Under the pieces are notes generated by a model. The model made no database searches and was not told where the DNA came from. It saw only the letters and a program-made list of their open reading frames with translations. A DNA stretch of 64,000 nucleotides from Haloplanus salinarum (GTDB lineage Archaea > Halobacteriota > Halobacteria > Halobacteriales > Haloferacaceae): NCBI RefSeq assembly GCF_024498175.1, contig NZ_CP101823.1, positions 2,170,001-2,234,000 on the forward strand. The letters run 5' to 3'. Made by a program: the position numbers and the translations under genes. Shown piece after piece: positions 1 through 7,631 of this stretch. Each line of letters opens with the position of its first letter. Position 1 is the stretch's first letter.

Positions 1-101
1 GGGCGGCCACGAGCACCGTGGAGCCGGATCGCAGTCGATTGTGGGCAGCCGGCCGACTGCTGCACTCGTGGCTTGCAGGAAAGTCCTTGTAAATCACCGT
101 T

Positions 102-168
102 GGAAACGGCTATGAAACACGACTGAAACGCGCCTGAAACGCGTTTCAGCCGCTGAAAATACTGAAAA
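102..168 (+). promoter_or_regulatory. Phased GAAAC half-site array upstream of the secreted-protein gene
   Basis: GGAAAC at 102 is followed by TGAAAC at 113, 124 and 135, an exact 11-bp period. The last copy forms the perfect palindrome CTGAAACGCGTTTCAG (134-149). TGAAAA copies follow at 154 and 163. The array ends about 40 bp before the ATG at 207. One-turn phasing plus a palindrome suggests cooperative binding of a regulator, perhaps the membrane-HTH protein encoded at 985. Confidence 0.55.
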
Positions 169-206
169 TCATCAGATACATACTGTCGATGTGTCGAGAA
201 CGAACT

Positions 207-848
207 ATGCCCTTGGTCCCCCCATCCCGACTGGCACTGGTCCTCTCGCTGGTCGTCCTCGGCAGTAGTCTTGCGGTGTTTGGCAGCGCTGCCGATATCG
301 TCACCAGCGACCCCCACGAATTCACAATCAAGGACGGTGCCCTCGTCGCTACGACCGATGGGAGCCAGCAACACGTACTGGTCGAAGACGTACGCACAGT
401 CACTCGCATCGAGATCAGCCATCAAGACCGCTATTATGCGATCCAAACGGTCACCCGTGGGCCTCCACCAGTGGATACGCAGACACGCCTGCGTGCACAG
501 CAGGCTGTCACGTCCGCACAGACCGTCGGCAGTGACATCCCAGCGCCAAGCAGTGCCGCGTATGCTGTCCGTCGGATCCCAGCCCGTCTCTCCAGCGACC
601 GCGCAGCGGCCATCGGAGCCACACCGAACACGTCGCTGCAGACGGCGCTTACCGCCAACGCGTCCGCCTTCACTGTCCGACAGCACGACGATACGATCGT
701 CTTTGCACGGCGTGAATCACGGTGGAGCGACGATCGCGTACTCGTCGTCGTGACACCACACGCGTCTGGTGTCCAGTACAGTGCCGTGGTCAATCTTCGT
801 ACCGAGACCGTGGAATCGCTCGTTCGACTCGATAGGAGCGGCCGATGA
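207..848 (+). CDS. Secreted hypothetical protein
   Basis: The protein has about 213 residues. The N-terminus carries a hydrophobic signal segment (LALVLSLVVLGSSLAVFGSA), followed by a soluble domain with no family I recognise. The start is taken at 207 because the signal peptide begins there; an in-frame ATG at 189 would add six polar residues. A gene for a membrane-anchored winged-HTH protein follows 136 bp downstream on the same strand. Secreted-protein plus membrane-HTH pairs are common in haloarchaea, so a sensing role is possible, but this is inference. The upstream phased GAAAC array suggests tight regulation. Confidence 0.7.
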   Translation: MPLVPPSRLALVLSLVVLGSSLAVFGSAADIVTSDPHEFTIKDGALVATTDGSQQHVLVEDVRTVTRIEISHQDRYYAIQTVTRGPPPVDTQTRLRAQQAVTSAQTVGSDIPAPSSAAYAVRRIPARLSSDRAAAIGATPNTSLQTALTANASAFTVRQHDDTIVFARRESRWSDDRVLVVVTPHASGVQYSAVVNLRTETVESLVRLDRSGR

Positions 849-984
849 AAGGCGGCTGTTCGCTCCTCCATCGGACTCATATCCGTACTCGGACGTGGGT
901 GCCATCCCTCCGCGCTGTCGCCCCGACTGACCTCCGAGGGCGTCTGAGACACTGGTTGTACGACATGCATCTCGGTGATAAGCC

Positions 985-1536
985 ATGACACAGCGACGCT
1001 CCCGCCCACGCTTTGAGCTACTCGCTGCCGGGATTCTCGTCACTGCCATGGCGGTCCTCGTCGCCCAGTTCATGAGCGCCACGCCAGCTATCGTCGTGGT
1101 CGCCGACGAGAGTACGCGAGTTGGGACCTTTGGCTGGCAGTTCACGTTTCACGATGTGGTCGTCATTGCCGTGTCAGCATGTTCCGCCGGAGCGAGCGCG
1201 ACGGTCCTCCTCGATAGAGCAGATTCAATGTCGGCAATCGCAGTGGATATTGAGCGTCTGGACTCGGATGCACAGCAGCCCACCGGCGAGTCCAGCAACG
1301 AGCTACTGCAGGCCCGCCGGCAGGAGTGGGCCACCATCTCAGAACGGCTTACGAGCAACGAGGAACTGGTCTATCAGACGGTACTCGAAGCTGACGGCGT
1401 CCTTCCACAGAGCGAGATCGTCGACCAGACAGATCTCTCGAAAGCGACTGTCAGCCGCACGCTCGACAGTCTGGAGGCCAAAGATCTCGTCGAACGCAAG
1501 CGCCGCGGAATGGGCAATACCGTGTTGCTCACGTAA
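985..1536 (+). CDS. Membrane-anchored winged-HTH regulator
   Basis: The protein has 183 residues. Two hydrophobic segments (about residues 10-32 and 52-72) enclose a short loop, and the C-terminal 70 residues (about 112-183) form a MarR/TrmB-like winged helix with the recognition-helix pattern SKATVSRTLDSL and a basic wing ending VERKRR. This layout, with N-terminal membrane helices and a C-terminal wHTH, is a recurring haloarchaeal type (DUF7343-like). It probably transduces a signal at the membrane to nearby promoters, with the array at 102-168 an obvious candidate target. The C-terminus is complete. Confidence 0.75.
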   Translation: MTQRRSRPRFELLAAGILVTAMAVLVAQFMSATPAIVVVADESTRVGTFGWQFTFHDVVVIAVSACSAGASATVLLDRADSMSAIAVDIERLDSDAQQPTGESSNELLQARRQEWATISERLTSNEELVYQTVLEADGVLPQSEIVDQTDLSKATVSRTLDSLEAKDLVERKRRGMGNTVLLT

Positions 1537-1586
1537 CGTGTGTCGAGTGTAACACGTCATCTTATATCGGCCTCTCGAAGGGCTAC

Positions 1587-1991
1587 GTGCTACAACGAGC
1601 GGTCACGGCGCCCACTGTGTTTTTTCTGTGGTTGGCGTTCGCTGTCGCAACGAGCTCACAAGGAGAGTCAACTCGGAGTGCAGTCGCAGTCGGCGCCGGC
1701 GACGACCGATGCAACACAATCGAGTCCACATTGGCAGTGAACGAGACTGCAACGCGCGTTACAGCTTCCGGAATCGATTTTTCGGGGTGCAGGCTACTGT
1801 TGAGTGCCCCTGCTGTCCTCCCCGAGACTGGCAGGGGCTGCCATCCCCCTCCGCGTCAACACGTTGCATGGTGCCGCCCATCCAAGGGCGGCAATTCGTC
1901 CCTACCGTGTTACAACGTAGGTGCACACCACCCCGCCCTGGCGGTGACACGCAGCCTGATGACGGCGCTACTGCCGTCGCCATCTCAGTAG
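1587..1991 (+). CDS. Doubtful ORF, possibly a decayed secreted protein
   Basis: The first 30 residues look like a signal peptide (VFFLWLAFAVATSS), and the next 50 or so resemble an exported beta-rich domain with two cysteines. After residue 85 the composition becomes Pro/His/Arg-rich and unlike a haloarchaeal protein, coinciding with a strong DNA hairpin at 1873-1892. I read this as a gene fragment whose 3' part was replaced or frameshifted. It may not be expressed. Confidence 0.25.
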   Translation: MLQRAVTAPTVFFLWLAFAVATSSQGESTRSAVAVGAGDDRCNTIESTLAVNETATRVTASGIDFSGCRLLLSAPAVLPETGRGCHPPPRQHVAWCRPSKGGNSSLPCYNVGAHHPALAVTRSLMTALLPSPSQ

Positions 1992-2562
1992 CGAACCTGC
2001 AGATCAGTTGGAGTGGAAAAGATCCAGAAGCAGGGAGGTGTGATCGTTATCGCTCCAGCTTCGATAAGCTGGCTTCAGTCTTGCTATACTGTGAGGTCGA
2101 ATCGCCTCGACGAGAGCGGATGCTGCAGACATTGCGCGTACGTGCCACGGTATGCCTGAGGCGGCCTGACCCGTTCTATAGAGGAGTGTGTGACCGATCT
2201 GCAGTATCTTCTTGCGGGACTTCGCCCCGCTTCGTATCGAAATTTCTGCCTTTCGTGACGACGTGTTCGTCTCTGTCCCACTCGAGTACTCTTCTCGTCT
2301 CCAATTCCCGAAACGAGTGGTGGGAAAACCAGAGATGGAGCCTCGCAGCAGCCCCACTGCGACTCCCACGCCGGTGCATCCGTATCCAAGTCGGTGAAGT
2401 CGCTCGTTGGATGGTCATGCTGGGTGCGGGCCGCTCGCTGGCATGCTTCAGTTCGTTGCTGGCGTCCTTGCTCCATCGCTCGGCCGCAACGCGTCCGCTA
2501 CCTGCTGCAATAACGCTCCAGAGCCCCCAAACACGTAAATTATCAACTGTATTGTATTCTGT
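1873..2562. other. Hairpin and unassigned stretch
   Basis: A perfect hairpin GCCGCCC-N6-GGGCGGC lies at 1873-1892, followed by a GC-rich stretch typical of mobile-element remnants. Long frames cross 1992-2562 on both strands, but they are Arg/Cys/Ser-rich, mutually overlapping and lack haloarchaeal acidity. I see no believable gene. Confidence 0.4.
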
Positions 2563-3045
2563 ATGGGGCTTCCCGAGTGGATCGGGTCGGTCCGCAGGGC
2601 GCTGCGTCGCCGGTTCGGTCGTGACCGCGACCCCGACACTCGCACGGTGGAGACGACCGATCTTGAGCTCAGCCTGTATTTTCGCGTTGACCGAGTCCGG
2701 TTCGAGTCGGCTGATCAGAGTCCGAGTGCCCAAGCCAGAGTTGAAACCTCTGAGCTAACCACCGAGTTAGCCGACGATCCGCACATCCGAGAGGTTCGGA
2801 CGGATCGCTACTGCCCGACGCCGTCGCTGTCGCCTGTGTTTGGTGATGTTGTTGAGATGGCGTTCACCACGGGCACGACGATCACACTCGGCGCACTTGC
2901 GAACCTTCTGTACGACTATCTGAAGCATACTTCAGGGGTGCGGTACATCGAGATTGGAAGCGTCCGCATTCCATTCTCTGAGGAGATGGATAAAGAAGAA
3001 TTCAAACAGCGACTCGATGACGCGTGGGATCAATTGGACAAGTAA
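2563..3045 (+). CDS. Hypothetical protein with one hydrophobic segment
   Basis: The protein has 160 residues. Its N-terminus is basic and amphipathic (residues 1-25). A central region contains FTTGTTITLGALANLLYDYL (about 105-125), which could be a membrane-associated helix, and the C-terminus is acidic and charged. An AT-rich TATA-like stretch lies about 25-35 bp before the ATG, consistent with leaderless transcription. No family is recognised. Normal acidic composition and the promoter support a real gene. Confidence 0.6.
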   Translation: MGLPEWIGSVRRALRRRFGRDRDPDTRTVETTDLELSLYFRVDRVRFESADQSPSAQARVETSELTTELADDPHIREVRTDRYCPTPSLSPVFGDVVEMAFTTGTTITLGALANLLYDYLKHTSGVRYIEIGSVRIPFSEEMDKEEFKQRLDDAWDQLDK

Positions 3046-3144
3046 CGACGGGTCGCGGCGGGTCCCTGGTGATCCACTCGCCCGGGGATACATGTCGGGT
3101 GTCATCGGGTGCTGTTCCCTTTCTGGAGTGAGCGTGACGGCGCT

Positions 3145-4168
3145 GTTGAAACCCTCTGCAATTGATAGACACAGCGTCCGAGATACAGAGGTTGCACCTC
3201 GCACAAGGGGCTCAGCATGGTACGCGGTTCAAATTCCTCGATGCAGTCGCTCGACACACCATGATATCGGTCCCGGGTGGCCCGACGAATAACTACGGCC
3301 GTCGGTTACCGGCCCGAGGACCGTCAGGATGATAACCGTCGCGGTATATGTCATTATATGCCATGTAGGATCCGCTGTAACGAGTGTGATCTTGATCGAT
3401 GGCTGGAGGATTGTGTGATCGCTCACAAACAGGCAAAGGAACACGAGGCTCGGTACACCGACCACTGGATCACCCTTCACAACCCACCCGACTACGGTTC
3501 CGATTCGAGCGGTGAATAACCGACGTGTTCGGGACAGCTGTTACGGTCGATCGAAGCGCTTCGGATTATCGGTTACTGTCCCGACGACTCCTGATTTGTA
3601 CCGACTGGTAGAGATGGACCGTGGAGTACGCTCTGTCCGAACGAATCCAAGGAGCGTGCCAGCCTCCCCGAATTCGTCGTCTGACGGACGTTCGGCCACG
3701 GACGAGAGCGCCCGTAGTTCGGGTGTCGCATGACATCCGCGATCCCGTTCGTGCGAGAGGAGCGCTGTGTATGCAGCAATGCTGTTTGGAACCACTTAGT
3801 GTCCGATAGTCGCTACGTGACCGATACAGAGAGAACATCGGCCGGTTCGTATTCAAAATAGACAGGATTTGATCCATATTAAATAAAATTAAGGAGGTAA
3901 TAATCCCATTAGCATTAATAACAGAGCATTTTTGACTCCGAACGTGTACATGTAGTTGAGGCGGTCGGGGTTGGCGGGCGCTGGGAGTGGGTAACATCCA
4001 CGTTTGCGACATGCCATACGTGACAGGAACTTCACAACCCGTCCACGAAAGCCATGTTACCGCCTCATTGCCTCATCAGGGATAGTAAACTACCCTGGCG
4101 AGGTTGCTTTGTAAGATATGTGCTCTGTATTCAGCACGCAGTTCGTATCAACTGCTGAGGGTTTCAAC
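3145..4168. repeat. 22-bp inverted repeat pair flanking about 1 kb
   Basis: GTTGAAACCCTCTGCAATTGAT-type arms lie at 3145-3166 and, inverted, at 4147-4168, identical at 20 of 22 positions, with weaker similarity running about 30 bp further. They bracket the small zinc-finger gene and an otherwise gene-free interval (3520-4146). They may be ends of a decayed transposable element. No transposase is visible between them, and no other gene is seen in 3520-4453. Confidence 0.45.
3358..3519 (+). CDS. Small zinc-finger protein
   Basis: The protein has 53 residues, with CNEC near the start (C7 and C10) plus conserved-looking histidines in AHKQAKEHEARYTDHW, giving a Cx2C...Hx4H zinc-finger pattern. 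Similar short proteins are frequent in haloarchaea and are thought to be nucleic-acid-binding or adaptor proteins. The start at 3358 is preferred over the in-frame ATG at 3277 because the Cys motif follows at once and an AT-rich TATA-like sequence (tatatgtcattat) precedes it. Confidence 0.6.
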   Translation: MPCRIRCNECDLDRWLEDCVIAHKQAKEHEARYTDHWITLHNPPDYGSDSSGE

Positions 4169-4254
4169 AGAGCCATGTTGTCCTATGAATTGTTAAACGC
4201 TGGGGAGTCAGCCTGCCACAGTCGCGTGGTTTGGCTCCCAGTTGTCGGCTTCAT

Positions 4255-4274
4255 CCCACGGCTAAAGCCGTGGG
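4255..4274. other. Perfect hairpin resembling an IS200/IS605 end
   Basis: CCCACGGCT-AA-AGCCGTGGG followed by ttttcgctt is a 9-bp perfect stem with a two-base loop. Haloarchaeal IS200/IS605 elements commonly end in a hairpin of this look. No TnpA or TnpB remains nearby, so this is either a solo end left behind or a simple terminator. Confidence 0.45.
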
Positions 4275-4453
4275 TTTTCGCTTCGCACTTTCTATCTCAT
4301 TGGAACTGATTACGTTCGTCTCTCACCGTTCTACGCCTCAATCGGTGCATTCCTCATCACCGACCTTGGAAATCTCGCCTGGCTCTCCATACGAACGCGC
4401 AACTAACGATCCAATCAAGCGTACCCACCTAGTATTCGATCCCGGACGTACGA

Positions 4454-4639
4454 ATGCCAGGACGATCATCCCCGTCACGAACACTCCAATTCGTTGGAGC
4501 CATCACGGCCGTCGTTGCGCTGATCGGATACATCGTATTTGGCTGGCGATTCGGTGACACTAACGCATCACTCCCGTTCCTCCTCGGTGCTCTCTGTGCC
4601 GTCATCGCCGTTGGATGGGAACTCTATCGACGGTCCTGA
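4454..4639 (+). CDS. Small membrane protein
   Basis: The protein has 61 residues with two predicted membrane helices (about 12-30 and 40-56), a short polar loop (GDTNAS) and a basic C-terminus (YRRS). Haloarchaea encode many such two-helix proteins of unknown role. The gene stands alone and no family is recognised. Confidence 0.5.
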   Translation: MPGRSSPSRTLQFVGAITAVVALIGYIVFGWRFGDTNASLPFLLGALCAVIAVGWELYRRS

Positions 4640-4753
4640 AACCAGACCCCACTCGGAATCGTCTCCACCCAATCAGAACTCCTCGTCGATCATTCCGCGT
4701 AGGTTCCACCCGCCGTCAGTATCTCCTCTGAGGATCAGCCTGTATGCGAGGGA

Positions 4754-6220
4754 CTAGTTGATGTGCGTAAGAAAATGCTCGTTGACAAATCCTCGACCAT
4801 ACTGTCTCATCGCTCGAAGCAGTGGTTGTGCGGACACGCGTTTGAGTATCGATTTATCTGGCGGGGTACTGCCGGCGAGCGACGTCTCCCAGCCGGTACG
4901 CGCCTGCAGGCGCTCACGCTCTCGTGTCGCGGCTGCACGAACGGCCTCGACGTCCATCGATGTGACCGATTGCTCCTCCATGAGTACCTCACCGTCGACG
5001 ACGACCGTTTCGATATCTCCCGCAGTCACCGAGTTCGCCAGCACCGACGGGAGGTTGCTGAATGGCTGGAGACGTGGCGTATCGACGTCGATGACGAGTA
5101 GGTCGGCGCGTTTGCCGGGTTCGAGACTGCCGATTTGATCCTCGATCCCGAGTGTGCGTGCGGCGTCGATGGTGAGCATCTTGAGGAGATCATACGAGGA
5201 CCACTGCTGGGCTCCGTACTCGAAATTCGACAACAATCGAGCGTGTTTGGCTTCCTGGAAGAGATCCCAGGAATCGAACCAGAACGGATCATCGAGGCCG
5301 ATGACGACGTTCGCGCCGAACTCCTGGAGGGCCGGAAGCGGAAACCAGGTTCGCTTCCCAGCTTGGAAGTAACTGTACACAGTCGGGCAGTGAAGCACGT
5401 GCGCACCGGCCTCGGCGATGCGTCGTGCATCTTCCCGATCTGCATAGAGGAGATGCGTCAACAGCGTCCGTTCGTCGAGCAGTCCGTAGCGGTCTAACAA
5501 GTCGAGCGGATCGTCAGCACCGCTTCCAGCCGCCATCGTATCGGCTTCGGCCGAGTCATAGAGGTGGGTGTGGAGTCGCAAGTCTGGATAGTCATCTCGG
5601 AGTTCTGCAACACCTTCCCAGAGTTCTCGCGAACACCCAGCCTCGCCACCCGGTGCGATGCTCGCCATGATACGGCCATCGTACGTGTCGTGGTGGGTTT
5701 CTATGAACTCACGTGCGTCTGTGAGCTGTTCGTCTGCGGACGCGGGGTTGAGAAAGTCCGCGAGTTCGGGACCGATCACACCACGTAATCCGGCCTCGCC
5801 GATGGCTTCTGCTCCGAGTGCTGGCGTGAAGTCCATCGCGTTGACCGTCGTGACGCCATGTGTGAGCTGCCGGAGGCAGGCGAGTTGCCATGCGGCCTCG
5901 AAGAACGACTCGCCGAGTGCCGGCTCAGCTGTGTGGTACAACGCGAAGGCTTCTTTCAGCAGTTCGGTTCCGTCGAGTTCGCTGAATAGGCCTTGGACGA
6001 GGGTGAAATCGGTGTGGCGGTGGGTGTCGATGAGGCCGGGTATCACGACCTTGCCGCTGGCATCGATTACGTGCTCCGCAGTTGAGACTTGGTCTCCAGG
6101 CTCGGTCGTTTCGACGGCCGAAATGGTCCCGTTTGTCACCCGAATAGAACCGTTTTGTAGAATCTGGTTCTCTTGATTCACCGTGACAACGATTGCGTCG
6201 TGAATTAGGAGATCAGTCAT
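4754..6220 (-). CDS. Amidohydrolase, MtaD/TrzA-like deaminase
   Basis: The protein has 488 residues of the metal-dependent amidohydrolase superfamily, subgroup of methylthioadenosine/S-adenosylhomocysteine and cytosine/chlorohydrolase-type deaminases. An N-terminal beta-sandwich strand set ends in PGLID, followed by the metal motif HRH, then LHTHLYDSAEAD carrying the third histidine, HCPT, and an Asp in GLDD. The C-terminal SLEPGKRADLLVID marks the return to the beta-sandwich. It is full length for the family. The expected NN.DM motif near the active site is replaced by DPFWFDSWDLF, so substrate cannot be inferred. The gene is monocistronic, facing the nuoCD cluster end-to-end with a 104-bp gap. 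Confidence 0.8.
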   Translation of the reverse strand: MTDLLIHDAIVVTVNQENQILQNGSIRVTNGTISAVETTEPGDQVSTAEHVIDASGKVVIPGLIDTHRHTDFTLVQGLFSELDGTELLKEAFALYHTAEPALGESFFEAAWQLACLRQLTHGVTTVNAMDFTPALGAEAIGEAGLRGVIGPELADFLNPASADEQLTDAREFIETHHDTYDGRIMASIAPGGEAGCSRELWEGVAELRDDYPDLRLHTHLYDSAEADTMAAGSGADDPLDLLDRYGLLDERTLLTHLLYADREDARRIAEAGAHVLHCPTVYSYFQAGKRTWFPLPALQEFGANVVIGLDDPFWFDSWDLFQEAKHARLLSNFEYGAQQWSSYDLLKMLTIDAARTLGIEDQIGSLEPGKRADLLVIDVDTPRLQPFSNLPSVLANSVTAGDIETVVVDGEVLMEEQSVTSMDVEAVRAAATRERERLQARTGWETSLAGSTPPDKSILKRVSAQPLLRAMRQYGRGFVNEHFLTHIN

Positions 6221-6324
6221 TATTCGATGGGCAGGATTTAAATCGGGAAAGCAATCCGGGGGAATGACTCCCCTGTAGGCGAGCAGTAAGTCTATCTGAC
6301 CGTTGAGAGATCGTCAACATTGCG

Positions 6325-6645
6325 TCAGGCAGCCTGAGGTGACCACGTGTTCAGTCGGTAGATCATTCGTAGCACGTCCAGTACAATCACGCCTCCGACT
6401 AGGGCGCCAAGATACGATGGGGTATTCATCAGAGATATAAGTGTACCAACGACAAAAGCGGCGATACTGATGCGGAGAACGGTATTCCCTGCTATATTCT
6501 GTATCACGTCGTCTGGGACGGAAGCAGACTCGTCGTAGCCTGCGAGGAGAAACAGCCACCCGCGGGACCTGATTAGTACGCCGAGGATCAACAGGAGGAT
6601 TCCGGCGGCGAATCATAACAACGTCCCTGAGGATAACTCTATCAT
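6325..6645 (-). pseudogene. DUF3784-like small membrane protein with in-frame TGA
   Basis: The ATG (6645-6643) overlaps the stop of the upstream methyltransferase as ATGA, a classic coupled start. Codons 1-10 read MIELSSGTLL, then TGA (6615-6613), then FAAGILLLILGVLIRSRGW continues in the same frame into a normal protein with three hydrophobic helices and the LFLLAGYD motif typical of DUF3784-like proteins. A single substitution would restore a complete 106-residue protein. Restart at a TTG at 6591 would lose half of helix 1. It is probably a recent nonsense mutation or a sequencing error. Confidence 0.6.
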
Positions 6646-7322
6646 CGTTCAACACCCCGGTCAGGAGTCATCTCGAAGGTAGTGATCGTACCGAACAATC
6701 CCGTTGTCGTTTCCCTGACTGAGAGTCCTGCTGCTTTGACGACCTCGCTCGGTTCTTGTGTCCAGCGACAGCCACTTTTCGCGTAGTGGGCATCAGCGCG
6801 CCATTCCTGAAACCGAGCAATAGCTCCCACGTCACTCCGACCGTGTTCGACGAGGCGGATCGTCCCGTCCGGTTTGCAGACTCGTTCCATTTCCCGTAGT
6901 GCAGCAATCGGGTCGGGGAACGTACACGTCGACAGTGCGGAGATCACCGTATCGAAACTGTTGTCGGGAAATTCGAGATTCTGTGCGTTCATCTCTCGAA
7001 GAGTTCCATCCATACCTAACTTGGCAAGGCGCTTCTCAGCGTTTACCAGCATGTCCGGACTGATATCGATGCCAACGAGTTCAACAGGATCGGGCAGATA
7101 CCGGAAGTTCGTTCCGATGCCGCATGCGACATCCAACAATCTTCCGTCAACGTCTCCAAATTGCGCTTGACGGTAGCGACCGATGAAGAGACGGTCAACC
7201 CATTCAAACCGGTGCATCCGGTCAGCGTACTCAGCGTACCATTCCTCGATCTCCGAGACCGACATCGGGTGGTTCGATACTGGATCGGTATCGTTTCTGT
7301 GGTGTTGGTGGTTGGATTTCAT
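6642..7322 (-). CDS. Class I SAM-dependent methyltransferase
   Basis: The protein has 226 residues. SAM-binding motif I is LLDVACGIGTN, motif II is VGIDISPDML, and the following acidic loop plus FDTVISALSTCTFPDP form motifs III-IV, matching the UbiE/Methyltransf_11 group (phosphoethanolamine, quinone or arsenite methyltransferase-like). Two cysteines (STCTF and SGCRW) are present but not the arsenite-methyltransferase triad. A His-rich leader (KSNHQHHRND) precedes the fold; a start at Met20 (7265) is possible. The gene lies 13 bp after the zinc-ribbon gene and is coupled to the DUF3784-like gene. Confidence 0.8.
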   Translation of the reverse strand: MKSNHQHHRNDTDPVSNHPMSVSEIEEWYAEYADRMHRFEWVDRLFIGRYRQAQFGDVDGRLLDVACGIGTNFRYLPDPVELVGIDISPDMLVNAEKRLAKLGMDGTLREMNAQNLEFPDNSFDTVISALSTCTFPDPIAALREMERVCKPDGTIRLVEHGRSDVGAIARFQEWRADAHYAKSGCRWTQEPSEVVKAAGLSVRETTTGLFGTITTFEMTPDRGVER

Positions 7323-7335
7323 CTGTTTCGATTTC

Positions 7336-7629
7336 TCAGTTGAGGCCCGTGTTGTCGGCCGTCAGTTCGCAGTACTGTCTGAGGAACGTCTTGTGGTCGG
7401 TTCGGCCGGCGTCGGCCGCCACGAGCGTCTCCTCCAGCCCGTCTCGGTTCTGATGACAGCAATCCCGGTGACAGGGTTTGCAGAGGTACTCAAACGTCTT
7501 GTCCTCACGGCTCCAGCGGTCGCCGTGTTTGTCGTACTCACGAGCATCCTCACGGGCGACCTTCTCGCCGCAGGCAATACACGTTACCTGCTGGTTAGAG
7601 TTGCTCCCCAACAGTGTCGAGACAGTCAT
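7336..7629 (-). CDS. Small zinc-ribbon protein
   Basis: The protein has 97 residues, with two knuckles CIAC (about residue 17) and CKPC (about 52) and two further cysteines (DCC) just after, fitting a treble-clef or zinc-ribbon fold. It follows nuoCD almost without a gap: a GTG start at 7635 would overlap the nuoCD stop as GTGA, and the ATG at 7629 is 2 bp after it. Function is unknown. Close coupling suggests a role with the NuoCD-like protein, for example as an assembly or regulatory partner (inference). Confidence 0.65.
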   Translation of the reverse strand: MTVSTLLGSNSNQQVTCIACGEKVAREDAREYDKHGDRWSREDKTFEYLCKPCHRDCCHQNRDGLEETLVAADAGRTDHKTFLRQYCELTADNTGLN

Positions 7630-7631
7630 GG

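Noticed and set aside
71-88. gcaggaaagtcc resembling the conserved RNase P RNA core
   Set aside because: Only a short match; no surrounding stems or second conserved region.
1628-2758. 376-codon open frame
   Set aside because: Arg/Ser/Cys-rich, overlaps a better gene at 2563, no haloarchaeal acidity and no recognisable domain.
4118-4309. 63-codon ORF
   Set aside because: Spans the inverted-repeat arm and the IS605-like hairpin, so an accidental frame in mobile-element remnants.
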